A stretch of DNA of 64,000 nt from Actinoplanes sp. L3-i22 (GTDB lineage Bacteria; Actinomycetota; Actinomycetes; Mycobacteriales; Micromonosporaceae): the NCBI RefSeq assembly GCF_019704555.1, contig NZ_AP024745.1:6518501-6582500 (forward strand), read 5' to 3'. Under the pieces are notes generated by a model, which did not search any database, was not told where the DNA came from, and was given only the letters and a program-made list of their open reading frames with translations. Below, piece after piece: positions 47,035 to 57,300 of the stretch (within the stretch, counting starts at the first letter, position 1; the number at the start of each line of letters is the position of its first letter). The position numbers and the translations under genes were made by a program.

Positions 47035-47754
47035 CTACGCCAGATCGACCTTGGCCTCGAGGGGCGCGGTCGGGGTCGCCGACTCCGGGGCGTTCTCCAC
47101 CGTGACGCCGACCGCGGCCGCGCTGGGCAGGTCCGGAACGACCTGGGCGGACGTGGACTGGCCCTCGTCGAGCGCGCCGGCCGACGCCGGGACGCCCGAG
47201 CGGATCGTCCACAGCTGGTAGACCTTGCCGCCGGCCGGGGCGTGGTCGGCATCCAGCACGATCACGCCCGCGTCCCGCGCCTCGGACGTGGCGACCCGGA
47301 CCCGGCCGCCACTGAGCAGGGGCTGCTCGTGCCACACCACGTCCGGGGCGGTGAGGATCGCGGCGAGCGTCTGCTCACGCCGTACCCGCTGATCTTGAAT
47401 GGCATAGACGGCCGCGCCCGCGCCGACCGCCGCGAGCACGACGGCGGCCGCGGCGACCCACCGCAACCGGCGCGCCGGCCGGATGGCCGCCGCAGCCTTG
47501 GCCGAGGTCTTGGCCGGGGTCTTTGCCGGAGCCTGCGGGGTCTCGGCGATCCGGGCGAGGACGTCGTCACGCAACTGCGGCGGCGGCACCGACCAGGAGC
47601 CGGTGGCCAGCCGGGACGCGGTCTCGCGCAGCTCGTCGGCCTCGGCCCGGCAGCTCTCGCACTCGCGCAGGTGGCGGTCGAAGGCGGCCCGTTCGAGGTC
47701 GTCGAGGGCGTCCAGCGCGTACGCCCCGACCAGGGAGTGGATGTCCGCGGTCAC
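47035..47754 (-). CDS. rskA: Anti-sigma-K factor
   Basis: The 239-residue protein has a cytoplasmic zinc anti-sigma motif HLRECESC (His-x3-Cys-x2-Cys) near residue 30. A Lys/Ala linker (KTPAKTSAK) and one membrane helix (about 100-120) follow. The extracytoplasmic RskA domain reads VWHEQPLLSGGRV and YQLWTIRSG. It should hold the sigma factor inactive at the membrane until cleaved. The GTG start overlaps the sigK stop (GTGA), showing translational coupling. The domain order and neighbour match the SigK/RskA system. Confidence 0.9.
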   Translation of the reverse strand: MTADIHSLVGAYALDALDDLERAAFDRHLRECESCRAEADELRETASRLATGSWSVPPPQLRDDVLARIAETPQAPAKTPAKTSAKAAAAIRPARRLRWVAAAAVVLAAVGAGAAVYAIQDQRVRREQTLAAILTAPDVVWHEQPLLSGGRVRVATSEARDAGVIVLDADHAPAGGKVYQLWTIRSGVPASAGALDEGQSTSAQVVPDLPSAAAVGVTVENAPESATPTAPLEAKVDLA

Positions 47755-48335
47755 GCCGTCACCTCCACGCCCAGGCAGTCGCGCAGGCGGATCAGGCCGT
47801 CGCGCATCCTGGTCTTGACCGTGGCCAGCGGGACGTCCAGCACCTTCGACACCTGCGGGTAGGAATGACCATCGTAATAGGCGAGCGTGACGGCCTGCCG
47901 CTGCAGGGCGGTGAGGTCGCCGAGGCAGTCCCGGACCTGTTCGCGCTCCAGCCGGCCGGTCACCTCGTCGGCGACCTCGTCGTACGGCGTGTCCAGGGAG
48001 GCCGCGCCGACGCTGCGGGTCCGGTCGGACGAGGCCTGCTCGGCGCGGGCCCGGTCGACGGCCCGGCGGTGCGCGATCGTGAACATCCAGGCGGTCGGCG
48101 ACCCGCGGGACGGGTCGAACCGGGCCGCGGTGCGCCAGATCTCGACCAGCACCTCCTGCGCGACCTCCTCGGCCTGCGCCGAATCCCGCAGGACCCGCCG
48201 GATCAGGCCGAACACCCGGGGCGCGATCAGGTCGTACAGCCGGCCGAAGGCTTTCTGGTCGCCCTTGGCGACCGCCTCCAGCAGGCCGGCGGCATCGGAC
48301 ACCGCGGGGATGTCACCGATACCGGGCTCTGCCAT
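47751..48335 (-). CDS. sigK: ECF RNA polymerase sigma factor SigK
   Basis: The 194-residue protein has region 2 (FGRLYDLIAPRVFGLIRRVL, then EEVAQEVLVEIWRTAARFDP) and region 4 (LTALQRQAVTLAYYDGHSYP, then VATVKTRMRDGLIRLR). The order and text match SigK. ATG 48335 gives the N-terminus MAEPGIGD. Its anti-sigma factor overlaps it. In related actinobacteria SigK controls its own operon and secreted proteins under redox or envelope stress. The secreted phospholipase gene upstream on the same strand ends only 5 bp before, so the three could be one transcript. Confidence 0.9.
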   Translation of the reverse strand: MAEPGIGDIPAVSDAAGLLEAVAKGDQKAFGRLYDLIAPRVFGLIRRVLRDSAQAEEVAQEVLVEIWRTAARFDPSRGSPTAWMFTIAHRRAVDRARAEQASSDRTRSVGAASLDTPYDEVADEVTGRLEREQVRDCLGDLTALQRQAVTLAYYDGHSYPQVSKVLDVPLATVKTRMRDGLIRLRDCLGVEVTA

Positions 48336-48340
48336 GCGCC

Positions 48341-48832
48341 TCAGGATACGTTTCCGGCACCGGCTGTCACCTCCGCAGGGTCGACCGGGGCGAGGGTGCC
48401 GAAAATCGACACCGCCCGGTAGTAGACCCAGGCCAGGGTCAGGCAGCCCGGGCGGGCCGCGGACGGGTAGGTGGCGCACTTGCGCTTGAGGTCGGTGTAG
48501 AGAGCGACGTCGATCCGGTTCTTGTTCGCGCCGAAATCCCCGGCGATCTTGTAGTTGTGGTACCCGAAGTCGTGCCGCCAGCAGGCGAGCCGGAAGTCGA
48601 AGCCGAGCGGCCGGTCCGGGCTCGCCGAGCAGTAGTCGGTGCCCCAGTCGAAGTAGTCGTACGCGTCGCGGTCCAGGCGCGCCGCGGTCCAGGCCTGATA
48701 GCTGGCGGCGGTGGTCTGGGTGAAGGACGCGAGCACGGCGAGCCGGTCCGGCGCGGTGGCGGCCCGGGCGGGCGCGGCGGTGCCGGCGACCACGGCCGAC
48801 ACGGCCGCCAGGGCGACAAGACTGCGGTACAT
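48341..48832 (-). CDS. Secreted prokaryotic phospholipase A2
   Basis: The 163-residue precursor has a signal peptide (1-24, ARA-A) and a mature domain of about 139 residues matching Streptomyces-type phospholipase A2. It has DYCSASPDRPLGFDF and the catalytic helix CWRHDFGYHNY with the His-Asp pair, a calcium-binding Asp, and four cysteines for two disulfides. It releases the sn-2 fatty acid from phospholipids outside the cell. Length and motifs fit the family exactly. It is directly upstream of sigK on the same strand, 5 bp apart. Confidence 0.93.
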   Translation of the reverse strand: MYRSLVALAAVSAVVAGTAAPARAATAPDRLAVLASFTQTTAASYQAWTAARLDRDAYDYFDWGTDYCSASPDRPLGFDFRLACWRHDFGYHNYKIAGDFGANKNRIDVALYTDLKRKCATYPSAARPGCLTLAWVYYRAVSIFGTLAPVDPAEVTAGAGNVS

Positions 48833-48953
48833 CCGGGGCCTCCTCGGGGCGGGGCCGCTCAGTCTGGCCGCCGCGGCCGGGCCGGGGCATTGGTTACCGT
48901 CGCTGTTTGCCGGCCGCCGCGCAATCGGGCCCGGCGGCCGCTACGGTTCGAGG

Positions 48954-49724
48954 ATGATCGATTCCGCACGTCTCGTCGTGGTCTCCGGCGGCGCGACCGG
49001 CATCGGGCGGGCGATCGCCCGCCGCTTCGCCGGGCACGGCGACCGGGTGGTGATCGTCGGCCGGCGGCGCGAGCTCCTGGACCGGGCCGCCGCGGAGATC
49101 GGCCGGACCGCCGGGACCGGGCGGGTGATCCCGGTCGGCGCCGATCTGACCGACCCCGGCCAGGTGCGCGACGCCGCGGACCGGATCATCGGCCTGGGCC
49201 CGGTGGACGTCCTGGTGAACAACGCCGGCGCGATCGTCACCCCGCCCGACGGCGCCGGGCTCGGCGCGCTGGCCGCCGCCTGGCGCCGCGACCTGGACAC
49301 CAACCTGATCACCGCGGTGCTGCTGACGAACGCGCTGCTGGAGCGGCTGAGCCGGCCCGGCGGCCGGGTCGTCATGATCAGTTCGGCGGCCGCGCAGCGG
49401 GGTGGCTCCGGCCCGCACTCGGCCGGGTCGTACGCGGCGGCCAAGGCCGCCCTGCACGGGTGGGCGCTCGGGCTGGCCCGCCAGCTCGGCCCGGACGGGA
49501 TCACGGTCAACGTCCTGGCCCCGGGCTACATCCAGGACACCGACATCTTCCACGGCCGGGACACCCCCGAGTTCACCGCCAGCAAGATCGCCGACACGCT
49601 GGTCGGCCGCCCGGGGACGCCGGCGGAGGTCGCGGCCGCCGTCGCCTACATCGCCTCGGCCGAGGCCGGCTACCTCACCGGCCAGATCATCGGGCTCAAC
49701 GGCGGCGCCGTGCTCGGTCGATAA
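48954..49724 (+). CDS. Short-chain dehydrogenase/reductase
   Basis: The 256-residue Rossmann protein has the NAD(P) motif SGGATGIGRA (11-20), NNAG (about 90), the catalytic Ser in VVMISSAA, the YxxxK pair in SYAAAKAAL and the tail NGG. The Arg-rich stretch GRRRELL after strand 2 suggests NADP(H). It is a standard classical SDR close to 3-oxoacyl-ACP reductase in type; the substrate is unknown. ATG 48954 is the only start that gives a normal N-terminus. It is followed after 62 bp by the kinase gene. Confidence 0.88.
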   Translation: MIDSARLVVVSGGATGIGRAIARRFAGHGDRVVIVGRRRELLDRAAAEIGRTAGTGRVIPVGADLTDPGQVRDAADRIIGLGPVDVLVNNAGAIVTPPDGAGLGALAAAWRRDLDTNLITAVLLTNALLERLSRPGGRVVMISSAAAQRGGSGPHSAGSYAAAKAALHGWALGLARQLGPDGITVNVLAPGYIQDTDIFHGRDTPEFTASKIADTLVGRPGTPAEVAAAVAYIASAEAGYLTGQIIGLNGGAVLGR

Positions 49725-49786
49725 AGGACCCATCCGGGCCGGCCCCGGCTCCGAATCCCCGGCGGACGAGGACTCGGGGGTGCGCG

Positions 49787-51241
49787 ATGACCGGCGTGGA
49801 CAGGACCGACGATCGGGTGGGTGGCCGCTACCGGCTGCTGGAGGTCGTCGGCTCCGGCGGGATGGGCCGGGTCTGGCGGGCCGAGGACGATCTGCTGCTG
49901 CGGACCGTCGCGGTCAAGGAGATCACCGTGCCCTCGTCCGCGACGCTGGTCGCCGAGGCGATGCGGGAGGCGCGGGCGGCCGCCCGGCTCGACCATCCCG
50001 GCGTGGTCAAAGTCTTCGACGTGGTGTGGCGGCAGGGGCGCTGCTGGATCGTGATGGAGTACGTCGAGTCACGATCGCTGCAGCGGGTGATCCGGGAGGA
50101 CGGGCCGTTGCCGTACCGGGAGGTCACCCGGATCGGCCTGGCCGTCCTCGCCGCCCTGCGCAGCGCGCACGCCGCCGGTGTCCTGCACCGCGACGTGAAG
50201 CCGGACAACGTGCTGCTCGCCCCGGACGGCCGGGTGGTGCTGACCGATTTCGGACTGGCGACGGTGGGTGGGGCGGACGGCGGGCCGGATCCACGGCTCG
50301 GGTCGCCGAGCTACATCGCGCCGGAGCGCCTGGAGTCCGGGGACGCCGGGCCGGCGTCCGACCTGTGGTCGTTCGGGGCGATGCTGTACGCCGCGGTCGA
50401 GGGCCGGCCGCCGTTCGCCCGCCCGGACGCCGCCGCGTCGATGCGGGCGCTGCTCGCCGAGCCGCCGGATGCGCCGGAACTGGCCGGGCCGCTCGCGCCG
50501 GTGATCCTCGGGCTGCTCGACAAGGCTCCCGCCCGGCGGCCGTCCGGGGCGGAGGCCGAGGCGCGGCTGCGGGCGGTGCTCGCACACCGTCCCGGGCGGC
50601 GCCGGACCCGGCTGATCCTGGCGTCGCTGGCGGTGCTCGGGCTCGCCTCCACGGTGACCGTTATCGGCCACCAGTCGCAGGGCCCGCACTCCCTCCTGCC
50701 CGCCGCGATGCTGTCCCTTCCGGCCGCGCCGCCCACCGAGGCGCTCGCGGTCAGCGCGCCGAGCCCGTGCGGAACCTCCGGCGTCGCCGTCACCCCCGCG
50801 ACCCGCGGCGTCCCGGCGGATCTCCCGGCCGGCTGGATCTGGTTCCGCGACCCGGCCGGCTTCGCCCTGGCCCTGCCGCCGGGCTGGCGCCGCTCCCCCG
50901 GCGACTCCGACTCGCCCAGCGACGACGGCGTCTGCTTCAGCGACCCGTCCGGCCACCAGGCGCTCACCGTCCGGACGGTCGCCGCGGGCCCGGCCACGCC
51001 GTACTGGGCGAAGCAGGAGGCGGCCGGCCGCCTGCCCGGTTATCGCCGCCTCCGCCTCGGCCCGGACTGGGAGTACACCTGGCATCCGGCCGGGGCCGCG
51101 GTCCGCCACGAGCGCCGGGTCCTGGTGTCCGCTTCGGATCACCAGTCCTACCTGCTGCGCTGGCGGGCCGCGGAGATCGACTGGCCGGCCGCCGACCCGA
51201 TCCAGCGCGCCATGATCGCCCGTTTCCGCGCAATGCCCTGA
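49787..51241 (+). CDS. Membrane-anchored Ser/Thr protein kinase (Hanks type)
   Basis: The 484-residue protein has a complete kinase domain: glycine loop GSGGMGRVW (22-30), Lys43 in VAVKEI, catalytic loop HRDVKPDN (about 134-141), DFG (about 153) and APE (SYIAPERL). One membrane helix at about 279-298 separates it from an extracytoplasmic domain of about 185 residues. That domain has two Cys (SPCGTSG, GVCFSD) and reads GWIWFRDPAGFALALPPGW, unlike PASTA repeats; it may be a ligand-binding sensor. The kinase would relay an outside signal to cytoplasmic targets. ATG 49787 is chosen by alignment of the kinase start. Confidence 0.9.
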   Translation: MTGVDRTDDRVGGRYRLLEVVGSGGMGRVWRAEDDLLLRTVAVKEITVPSSATLVAEAMREARAAARLDHPGVVKVFDVVWRQGRCWIVMEYVESRSLQRVIREDGPLPYREVTRIGLAVLAALRSAHAAGVLHRDVKPDNVLLAPDGRVVLTDFGLATVGGADGGPDPRLGSPSYIAPERLESGDAGPASDLWSFGAMLYAAVEGRPPFARPDAAASMRALLAEPPDAPELAGPLAPVILGLLDKAPARRPSGAEAEARLRAVLAHRPGRRRTRLILASLAVLGLASTVTVIGHQSQGPHSLLPAAMLSLPAAPPTEALAVSAPSPCGTSGVAVTPATRGVPADLPAGWIWFRDPAGFALALPPGWRRSPGDSDSPSDDGVCFSDPSGHQALTVRTVAAGPATPYWAKQEAAGRLPGYRRLRLGPDWEYTWHPAGAAVRHERRVLVSASDHQSYLLRWRAAEIDWPAADPIQRAMIARFRAMP

Positions 51242-51355
51242 GTCAGAAAAAATCCAACAATCAACCGATTTTCCCGTACGCGGTGAGCAGCGCCCCGCCC
51301 ACGGTGGCGACGGACCCGGCGATCCGGGCCGAGCACCGGCCCCGTGCCGCTCCGG

Positions 51356-51625
51356 TCAGGCGTCGTCGCCCGGGACCGACATCGGATGGCGCACCTCGTC
51401 GCGCGCGGCGAGCCCCTCGACCGCGCGCCGGTACTGCTCCGGGCTGATCTCCCGCTCGAGCAACTGGCCGACGAGGACGCCCTCCAGGCTGTCCGGCGCC
51501 CGCTTCCGGCCCTCGGCGACCGGCTCGGATGTCGGCGTGGCCCGCGCGGAAGACGAAGTGGACGGCCAGACCGCCCACACCCCGATGGCGAGCGCGGTCA
51601 ACCACAACAGGATCACGATGATCAT
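51356..51625 (-). CDS. Small SHOCT-domain membrane protein
   Basis: The 89-residue protein has one N-terminal membrane helix (MIIVILLWLTALAIGVWAVW) and a short linker. A C-terminal SHOCT motif follows (LVGQLLEREISPEQYRRAVE, about 53-75), a small oligomerisation module common in actinobacterial membrane proteins. AAGGGG lies 5 bases before ATG 51625; an ATG 15 bases upstream is in frame but has a weaker site. Function is unknown. It lies alone between the kinase and sulfotransferase-like genes. Confidence 0.75.
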   Translation of the reverse strand: MIIVILLWLTALAIGVWAVWPSTSSSARATPTSEPVAEGRKRAPDSLEGVLVGQLLEREISPEQYRRAVEGLAARDEVRHPMSVPGDDA

Positions 51626-51779
51626 CGCCACCCCTTCCATCGATTCATCCTCGCCCCGCGGGGTACCGGGCGGCAAGGTCCAAAGTCCCGGCCCGATCAT
51701 GCGATGCCCGGGCAAGTCGGTACCCCGAGATCACGCCGGAACACTTCGCGGCGGGCGAGTTCGGTGTCAGCATGGTCCG

Positions 51780-52484
51780 ATGACGATCCGAGTCGCTATG
51801 TGGTCGGGGCCGCGGAACATCTCGACGGCCATGATGCGCAGTTTCGGCGAGCGCCCGGACACCCTGGTGGTCGACGAGCCGCTCTACGCCCACTACCTCG
51901 ACGCGACCGGGATCGATCACCCCGGGCGGGAGCTGGTGCTGGCCAGTCAGCCGCGCCGGTGGGAGGACGTGGCGGCCGGGCTGACCGGTCCGCTGCCCGG
52001 CGACCCGGCCGTCTTCTACCAGAAGCACATGACCCATCACCTGCTGCCGGGCATCGGGCGGGAGTGGCTGGGCGGGCTCACCCACGCGTTCCTGATCCGG
52101 GATCCGGCGCACGTGGTCGCGTCGTACGCCAAGGTCCGCGGCGAGCCGACCCTGGAGGACCTCGGGTACCCGCAGCAGGCGGAGATCTTCCGGGCCTTCG
52201 GCGGGCCGGTCGTCGAGGCGTCCGACGTGCTCCGCGACCCGGCCGGCACGCTGGGCCGGCTCTGCGCGGCCCTCGGCTTCGCCTTCGACCCGGCGATGCT
52301 CTCCTGGGCGCCGGGTCCGCGGCCTGCCGACGGGGTGTGGGCGCCTTTCTGGTACGACGCGGTCAACGCGTCCCGTGGCTTCGCCGCCTACGATCCCCGG
52401 CCAGCCGTGGTGCCGGACCGCCTCGTCCCGCTGGTCGAGGCGGCTCGGCCGTACTACGCGGAGCTGGCCCAGCACCGCCTCTGA
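51780..52484 (+). CDS. Sulfotransferase-family protein
   Basis: The 234-residue protein begins VAMWSGPRNISTAMMRSF, the branched-chain-aminotransferase-associated sulfotransferase-like start with the PAPS-loop-type SGPRNISTA. The second conserved part is FLIRDPAHVVASYAKVR. Family members of this subgroup are found next to or fused with class IV aminotransferases, as here (convergent, 89 bp away). True sulfotransferase activity is not shown for this subgroup. ATG 51780 is the likely start; no strong ribosome binding site is seen. Confidence 0.8.
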   Translation: MTIRVAMWSGPRNISTAMMRSFGERPDTLVVDEPLYAHYLDATGIDHPGRELVLASQPRRWEDVAAGLTGPLPGDPAVFYQKHMTHHLLPGIGREWLGGLTHAFLIRDPAHVVASYAKVRGEPTLEDLGYPQQAEIFRAFGGPVVEASDVLRDPAGTLGRLCAALGFAFDPAMLSWAPGPRPADGVWAPFWYDAVNASRGFAAYDPRPAVVPDRLVPLVEAARPYYAELAQHRL

Positions 52485-52573
52485 CCTGCTCCTCAACCCC
52501 GGCCCGCCACTGCCCCGTGCCCGGGTTCAACCCCGGCCTGGCGCCGCCCCGGCCCCCGGCCGGGCCCGCGGCC

Positions 52574-53500
52574 TCAGTCCTGGACCGCCGCCGCCGGCTC
52601 GTCGATCACTCGCTCGCCGTGGAGGGCGGCGTGCTCCTGGTAGCGCCGGGCGATCCGCTGGGTCATCGGGCCGACCCGGCCGGTACCGATCGTCCGGCCG
52701 TCGATCGTGGTGACCGCCGCGATCTCGCCCATCGTGCCGGTGCAGAAGACCTCGGCGGCGGTGTACATCTCGGCGAGGGACACGTCCCGCACGGTCGCCG
52801 GGATGCTGTCGGTGGCGGCCAGTTCCAGCACGGTCTGCCGGGTGATCCCCTCCGGGCAGGCGGCCGTGGTCGGGGTGACCAGGGCGCCGTCCACGACCGT
52901 GAACAGGTGGGTCGCGTTGGTCTCCGCCACGAAACCGCGCTGGTCGAGCATCAGCGCGTCGTCGGCGCCGGCCGCGTTCGCCTCGATCTTGGCGAGGATC
53001 GAGTTGAGCAGGTTGTTGTGGTGGATCTTCGGGTCGAGCACGTCCGGGCCGGGGCGGCGGACGCTCGCCGTGATCAGGGTGAGGCCGCCGGTGTCGTAGA
53101 CCGGCGGCTTGTGCTCGGCGAGGACGATCAGCGTCGGACCGTCCCGGTTGAGACGGGGGTCCATACCGCTGGTGACCTTACGGCCGCGCGTCAGCGTCAG
53201 GCGGACGTGCACCCCGTCGTACATCGAATTGGCTTGTAAGGTCTCCCGGACCGCCTCGATGATCGTCTCGTCGGCGGGGATCTCGGCGAAGCCGAGGACG
53301 GCCGCCGACCGGCGCAGCCGGGCAAGGTGCGCGCCGAGCCCGAAGATAGCGCCGCGGTACAGCCGCAGCCCCTCCCAGACGCCGTCGCCGCCCTGCACGA
53401 CCGAGTCGAACGGCGAGATCCCGGGCTCGTCGCGGTGCAGGAGGCGGCCGTTCACCCAGTAGCGCAGATCGCGGTTGCGCTCGTCGTATCGCTGCAGCAT
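52574..53500 (-). CDS. Class IV PLP-dependent aminotransferase (branched-chain/D-amino acid type)
   Basis: The 308-residue protein has the fold-type IV pattern. FDSVVQGGDGVWEGLRLYRG lies near the N-terminus, then VRLTLTRG and the PLP-binding Lys in DPKIHHNNLLN (about residue 154). The glutamate of GFVAETNATHLF and the C-terminal EVFCTGTMGEIAAV also match. Members transaminate branched-chain or D-amino acids or 4-amino-4-deoxychorismate; the substrate is not decided by sequence. Start ATG 53500 fits the usual length. It is convergent with the sulfotransferase-like gene, a frequent neighbour of this subgroup. Confidence 0.88.
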   Translation of the reverse strand: MLQRYDERNRDLRYWVNGRLLHRDEPGISPFDSVVQGGDGVWEGLRLYRGAIFGLGAHLARLRRSAAVLGFAEIPADETIIEAVRETLQANSMYDGVHVRLTLTRGRKVTSGMDPRLNRDGPTLIVLAEHKPPVYDTGGLTLITASVRRPGPDVLDPKIHHNNLLNSILAKIEANAAGADDALMLDQRGFVAETNATHLFTVVDGALVTPTTAACPEGITRQTVLELAATDSIPATVRDVSLAEMYTAAEVFCTGTMGEIAAVTTIDGRTIGTGRVGPMTQRIARRYQEHAALHGERVIDEPAAAVQD

Positions 53501-53682
53501 CCCTCAGTTCTATCCGGTGATCCACCCGGCCGGCACGGTTCCCGCGGTGTGGTGACCGATCAATCGGAAATGGAGCAGGGTAGATCGGCCCGGTTCATCG
53601 CCCTACGATCCACATCGGACAATCAGAAATTCCCTGGACCGAGCGACCAGCCGGTACCTGGGTCGCGGTCAGCTCTGACGCC

Positions 53683-54282
53683 TTACGGGCAGTTTTCGTC
53701 GCAGTCGCCGAGCGGGATCAGCAGGTCGGCGCTGTCGCGCTCGGGCGGCCAGAAGCCGTCGAAGCTGACCGCGATCCAGTCGCTGGCCGGCGGCCGGTCG
53801 AAGTCGAACCGGTAGCTGCCGTAGTACTGCAGCTCCTTGGTGACGCTCTCCTCGCCGGGCGGAACCGGGTTCCAGTACTGGACGGCGAGGACGTAACGGT
53901 CATCGCCCGTGCTGGAGAACTCCATGGTGGCCTGCTGCCGTGGGATGCTGATCCATCGGTCGAGTACGATCCTCTCCGGGTCGGGCAGATCCAGCGAGGG
54001 AGTCCCCTCGGTGATCTGCACGTCCGCGAGGCGACGGGGCAGCTCGCTCGGTTGGAACGGCTTGTCGTTCAGGGTCAGGCCGGTCTGCCACGGCTCGCCG
54101 TCGCGGGTCGGTGGCGGGGAGACAACCTGCAGCCGCCGATAGAGCGCCGGGGCTGGATGCGTCGTCGACACTTCGACCTTGGCATACGGACGGTCGAGAG
54201 GAGCCCCCACCGCGAACCGGAGAGCATGCACACATGCACCGGCCAACTCGAAGGCCGCCTCGCTAACCCCAATACCCGTCAT
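53683..54282 (-). CDS. Hypothetical protein
   Basis: I do not recognise this 199-residue protein. It has no signal peptide or membrane helix. The middle and end look like beta strands (VQITEGTPSLDLPDPERIVL, DRYVLAVQYWNPV, YYGSYRFDFDRP), and it ends with a CDENC pair that could bind metal or form a disulfide. The frame is even and starts at an ATG. It is divergent from the large cyclase protein gene, with 74 bp between, which may mean a shared control region. Confidence 0.6.
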   Translation of the reverse strand: MTGIGVSEAAFELAGACVHALRFAVGAPLDRPYAKVEVSTTHPAPALYRRLQVVSPPPTRDGEPWQTGLTLNDKPFQPSELPRRLADVQITEGTPSLDLPDPERIVLDRWISIPRQQATMEFSSTGDDRYVLAVQYWNPVPPGEESVTKELQYYGSYRFDFDRPPASDWIAVSFDGFWPPERDSADLLIPLGDCDENCP

Positions 54283-54356
54283 GACTAAGCCATCTCCCTG
54301 ACCGAACTACCAACACACCAACGACAACGGATGATCCGGACGTCGAGAATCGAAGG

Positions 54357-57300
54357 GTGGCCATACCAGGCATGGCCGACGTTCCTTCTCGTCCCACCCC
54401 GCAGATCGCGGACGACCTCACCGCGACCTGGCGGTCGTACCTGCCAGAGCATGCCATCGATCTCCTGCGGACGGCCGAAACTGTCGGCAATCCGCCGATG
54501 ATCCAACACGACGACGCGGTTGTCCTCTTCGCCGATGTCGCCGGTTTCACCGCGATGGCCGAGAGCCTGGCCGGATCCGGCAGCTTCGGCACCGAGCGCC
54601 TGACCTCGGTGATCAATCGCTGGTTCGCGGTCACGGCGGAGGCGATCACCAACGCCGGAGGCAGCGTGGTGGACTTCGCCGGGGACGCGCTGGTCGGTCT
54701 GTTCCGGCACACGCCGGAATCGGCCCCGGCGGTGGCTCGCCGGGCGATCCACTGTGCGGAGCTGATCCGCGAGGCCACCGCTTCGGTCACCCCCGTGCCC
54801 ACCCCGAACGGACAGCGGTCGCTGGCCATCCGTGTCGGCCTGGCCAGTGGCCCGCTGCATCTGATGGTGCTCGGCGACCCGGCCATCCGGTTGCAACATC
54901 TCGTCGCCGGGCCGGCGCTGGACCGTGCGGTCGCGGCCCTGCATCGCGCCGAGCGGGACGAGATCGTCGTCGACGCGGACCTGCTGGAACAGGCCGCTCC
55001 GGACGCTCCGCCTCTCCCGGTGGTCCAGGAGGAGCCGATCGCCGACCTGGAGGAGTTGCTGACGCCGTTCCTGCACCCGGCGATCCGGGCGCGTCTCCGG
55101 TCCGGCCGGAACGAGCTGGTGAACGAGCATCGGAAGGTCACCACCGCGTTCGTCCGGCTGCCGGACCTGTCGGTGGACGATCCGCAGACGATCGAGGCGT
55201 TGCAGCGCTATCTCGGCGCGGGGGTGGCGATCATCGATCGCTACGGCGGTCACCTCCGTCACCTGATGGCCGACGACAAGGGCACCGTGCTGGTCGCGGT
55301 GTTCGGGACCCCGGTCAGCCACGAGGACGACGAGGAACGAGCGCTGCGGTGCTGCCTCGAACTGCTTGCCCTGCCCGATGGTCCGTATCGGGGCGGGGTG
55401 ACCACTGGCCAGGTGTTCTGTGGCGAGGTCGGCTCGGACATCCGCCGCGAGTACGCGGTTGTCGGCGACACGGTCAACCTGGCCGCCCGGCTGATGCAGG
55501 CGGCACCGCCCGGGCATCTTCTGATCGATCAGGCCACCCACGACCGGGTGGGCGACCTCATCCTCGGCGGCCGACCGGCCGCAGTGAGCGCCAAGGGCAA
55601 GACCAGTCCGGTTCCGGTGTGGATCGTTCGAGAGGCACGCGAGGTCGGCCCACCGGTGGCCGCTCCGGCGCCGGCACGGGGGCCCCTCGTCGGCCGCGCC
55701 CCGGAGTTGGGTCTCCTCGACGCATTCGCCCAGCACGTGCGCGCCGGCCGGGGGCAGCTCATCTGGCTGCACGGCGAGGCCGGCATCGGGAAGACCCGGC
55801 TCGCCGACGAGGTGTGCCGCCGGACCAGGGAGCTGGGCTTCACCGAATACGGTGGCGGCTGTCGGTCACAGGGCCGCAGCACCAGTTACCTGGTGTGGCG
55901 GCCGATCTGGCGGGAACTCCTCGGCGTGGACCGGGACCAGCCGATCTCGGCGCAGCGCGCAACTCTCACCGAGCGCGCCGCCCGGTACGGCGGCTCCGGC
56001 CTGCGCGCCCCGTTGCTCGCCGCCGTGGTCAACGTGCCGATGACGGACACCGAGCTGACCGCCCAGCTCGAACCGGCCGGCCGTGAGGAGCTGCTCCGTT
56101 CCACCCTGCTCTCCTGCCTGCGCGATCGAGCGGCGGCCGGGCCGTTGATCCTGAGCCTGGAGGACTGTCACTGGATCGATCCGGCCTCGCTGGCGTTGCT
56201 GGAGCATCTCGTCCATCACATCGCGGACCTTCCGGTGTTGGTGGTGGCCACCTCGAGGGAGCCCATGCCGGAGCGGCTCGCCGGCCAGACACATGTCGCC
56301 GATCTGCGGCTGGACCAGATGACCGACGAGGACGCCGAGCAACTCGCCGCCCTGCGGTTCCGCGAGCGATACGGTCCTGACGCGGCCGTGGCGCCGGAAG
56401 TGCTGCACCAGGTCTCGGAGCAGGCCGGCGGCAACGCGTTCTACATCGAGGAACTGATCAGCTACCTGCACGGTGGTGGCGTCGATCCGGGCGATCCACG
56501 CGCGCTCGCCGGTGTGGCGGTGCCGGACAGCCTGCAACGTCTGGTCATGGCCCGTATCGATCAGCTCAGCGACGACCAGAAGGCCACCCTCAAGGTGGCG
56601 AGCGTGATCGGCCGGCGGTTCCAGCCGCCTTGGATCACATCGGTGTACCCGGCGGCCGGGACGATCATTCAGGTCGCGGGCCACCTCAATCATCTACAGA
56701 CGCTGGATCTGACGCCCCGAGTGCACAACGAAGCCGAACCGGAGTATGAGTTCAAGCACCCGGTCACTCAGGAAGCCGCGTACCAGAGCATCACCTACGA
56801 CACCCGGGCTTCGCTGCACGAGCGAATCGGTCAGTTCATCGAGGACTACTACGCCGACCGGCTCCCCCAGTACGTCGACGTCCTGGCTCACCACTACGCG
56901 CGGACCGAGCGGACCGACAAGCAGCGCACCTGGTTCCGGGCCGCCGGCGACCGGGCCAAGGCGATCTTCGCCAACGAGACGGCGACCTACTACTACGGAT
57001 TGCTGCTTCCGCTGCTGTCCGAGGCGGAGAGCGCGGAGCTCCACGTCGAGATCGGCAGCGTCAATCAGCACACCGGGCAATGGACCGAGGCCGAGGATCA
57101 CTACCTTCAGGCGATGCGGCTCGCCCGCACCACCAAACGGCGCGATGTCCTCGCCGGTGCCCAGCGGCAGCTCGGAGACCTGCTGACCTACACCCGCTCG
57201 GACGCGGAGCCGGTCACCTGGCTGCAGCGGGCGCTCACCGAGTTCGAACAGCTGGGCGATGCCGAGGGTCAGTCCCGCACGATGAACCGGATCACCTTCG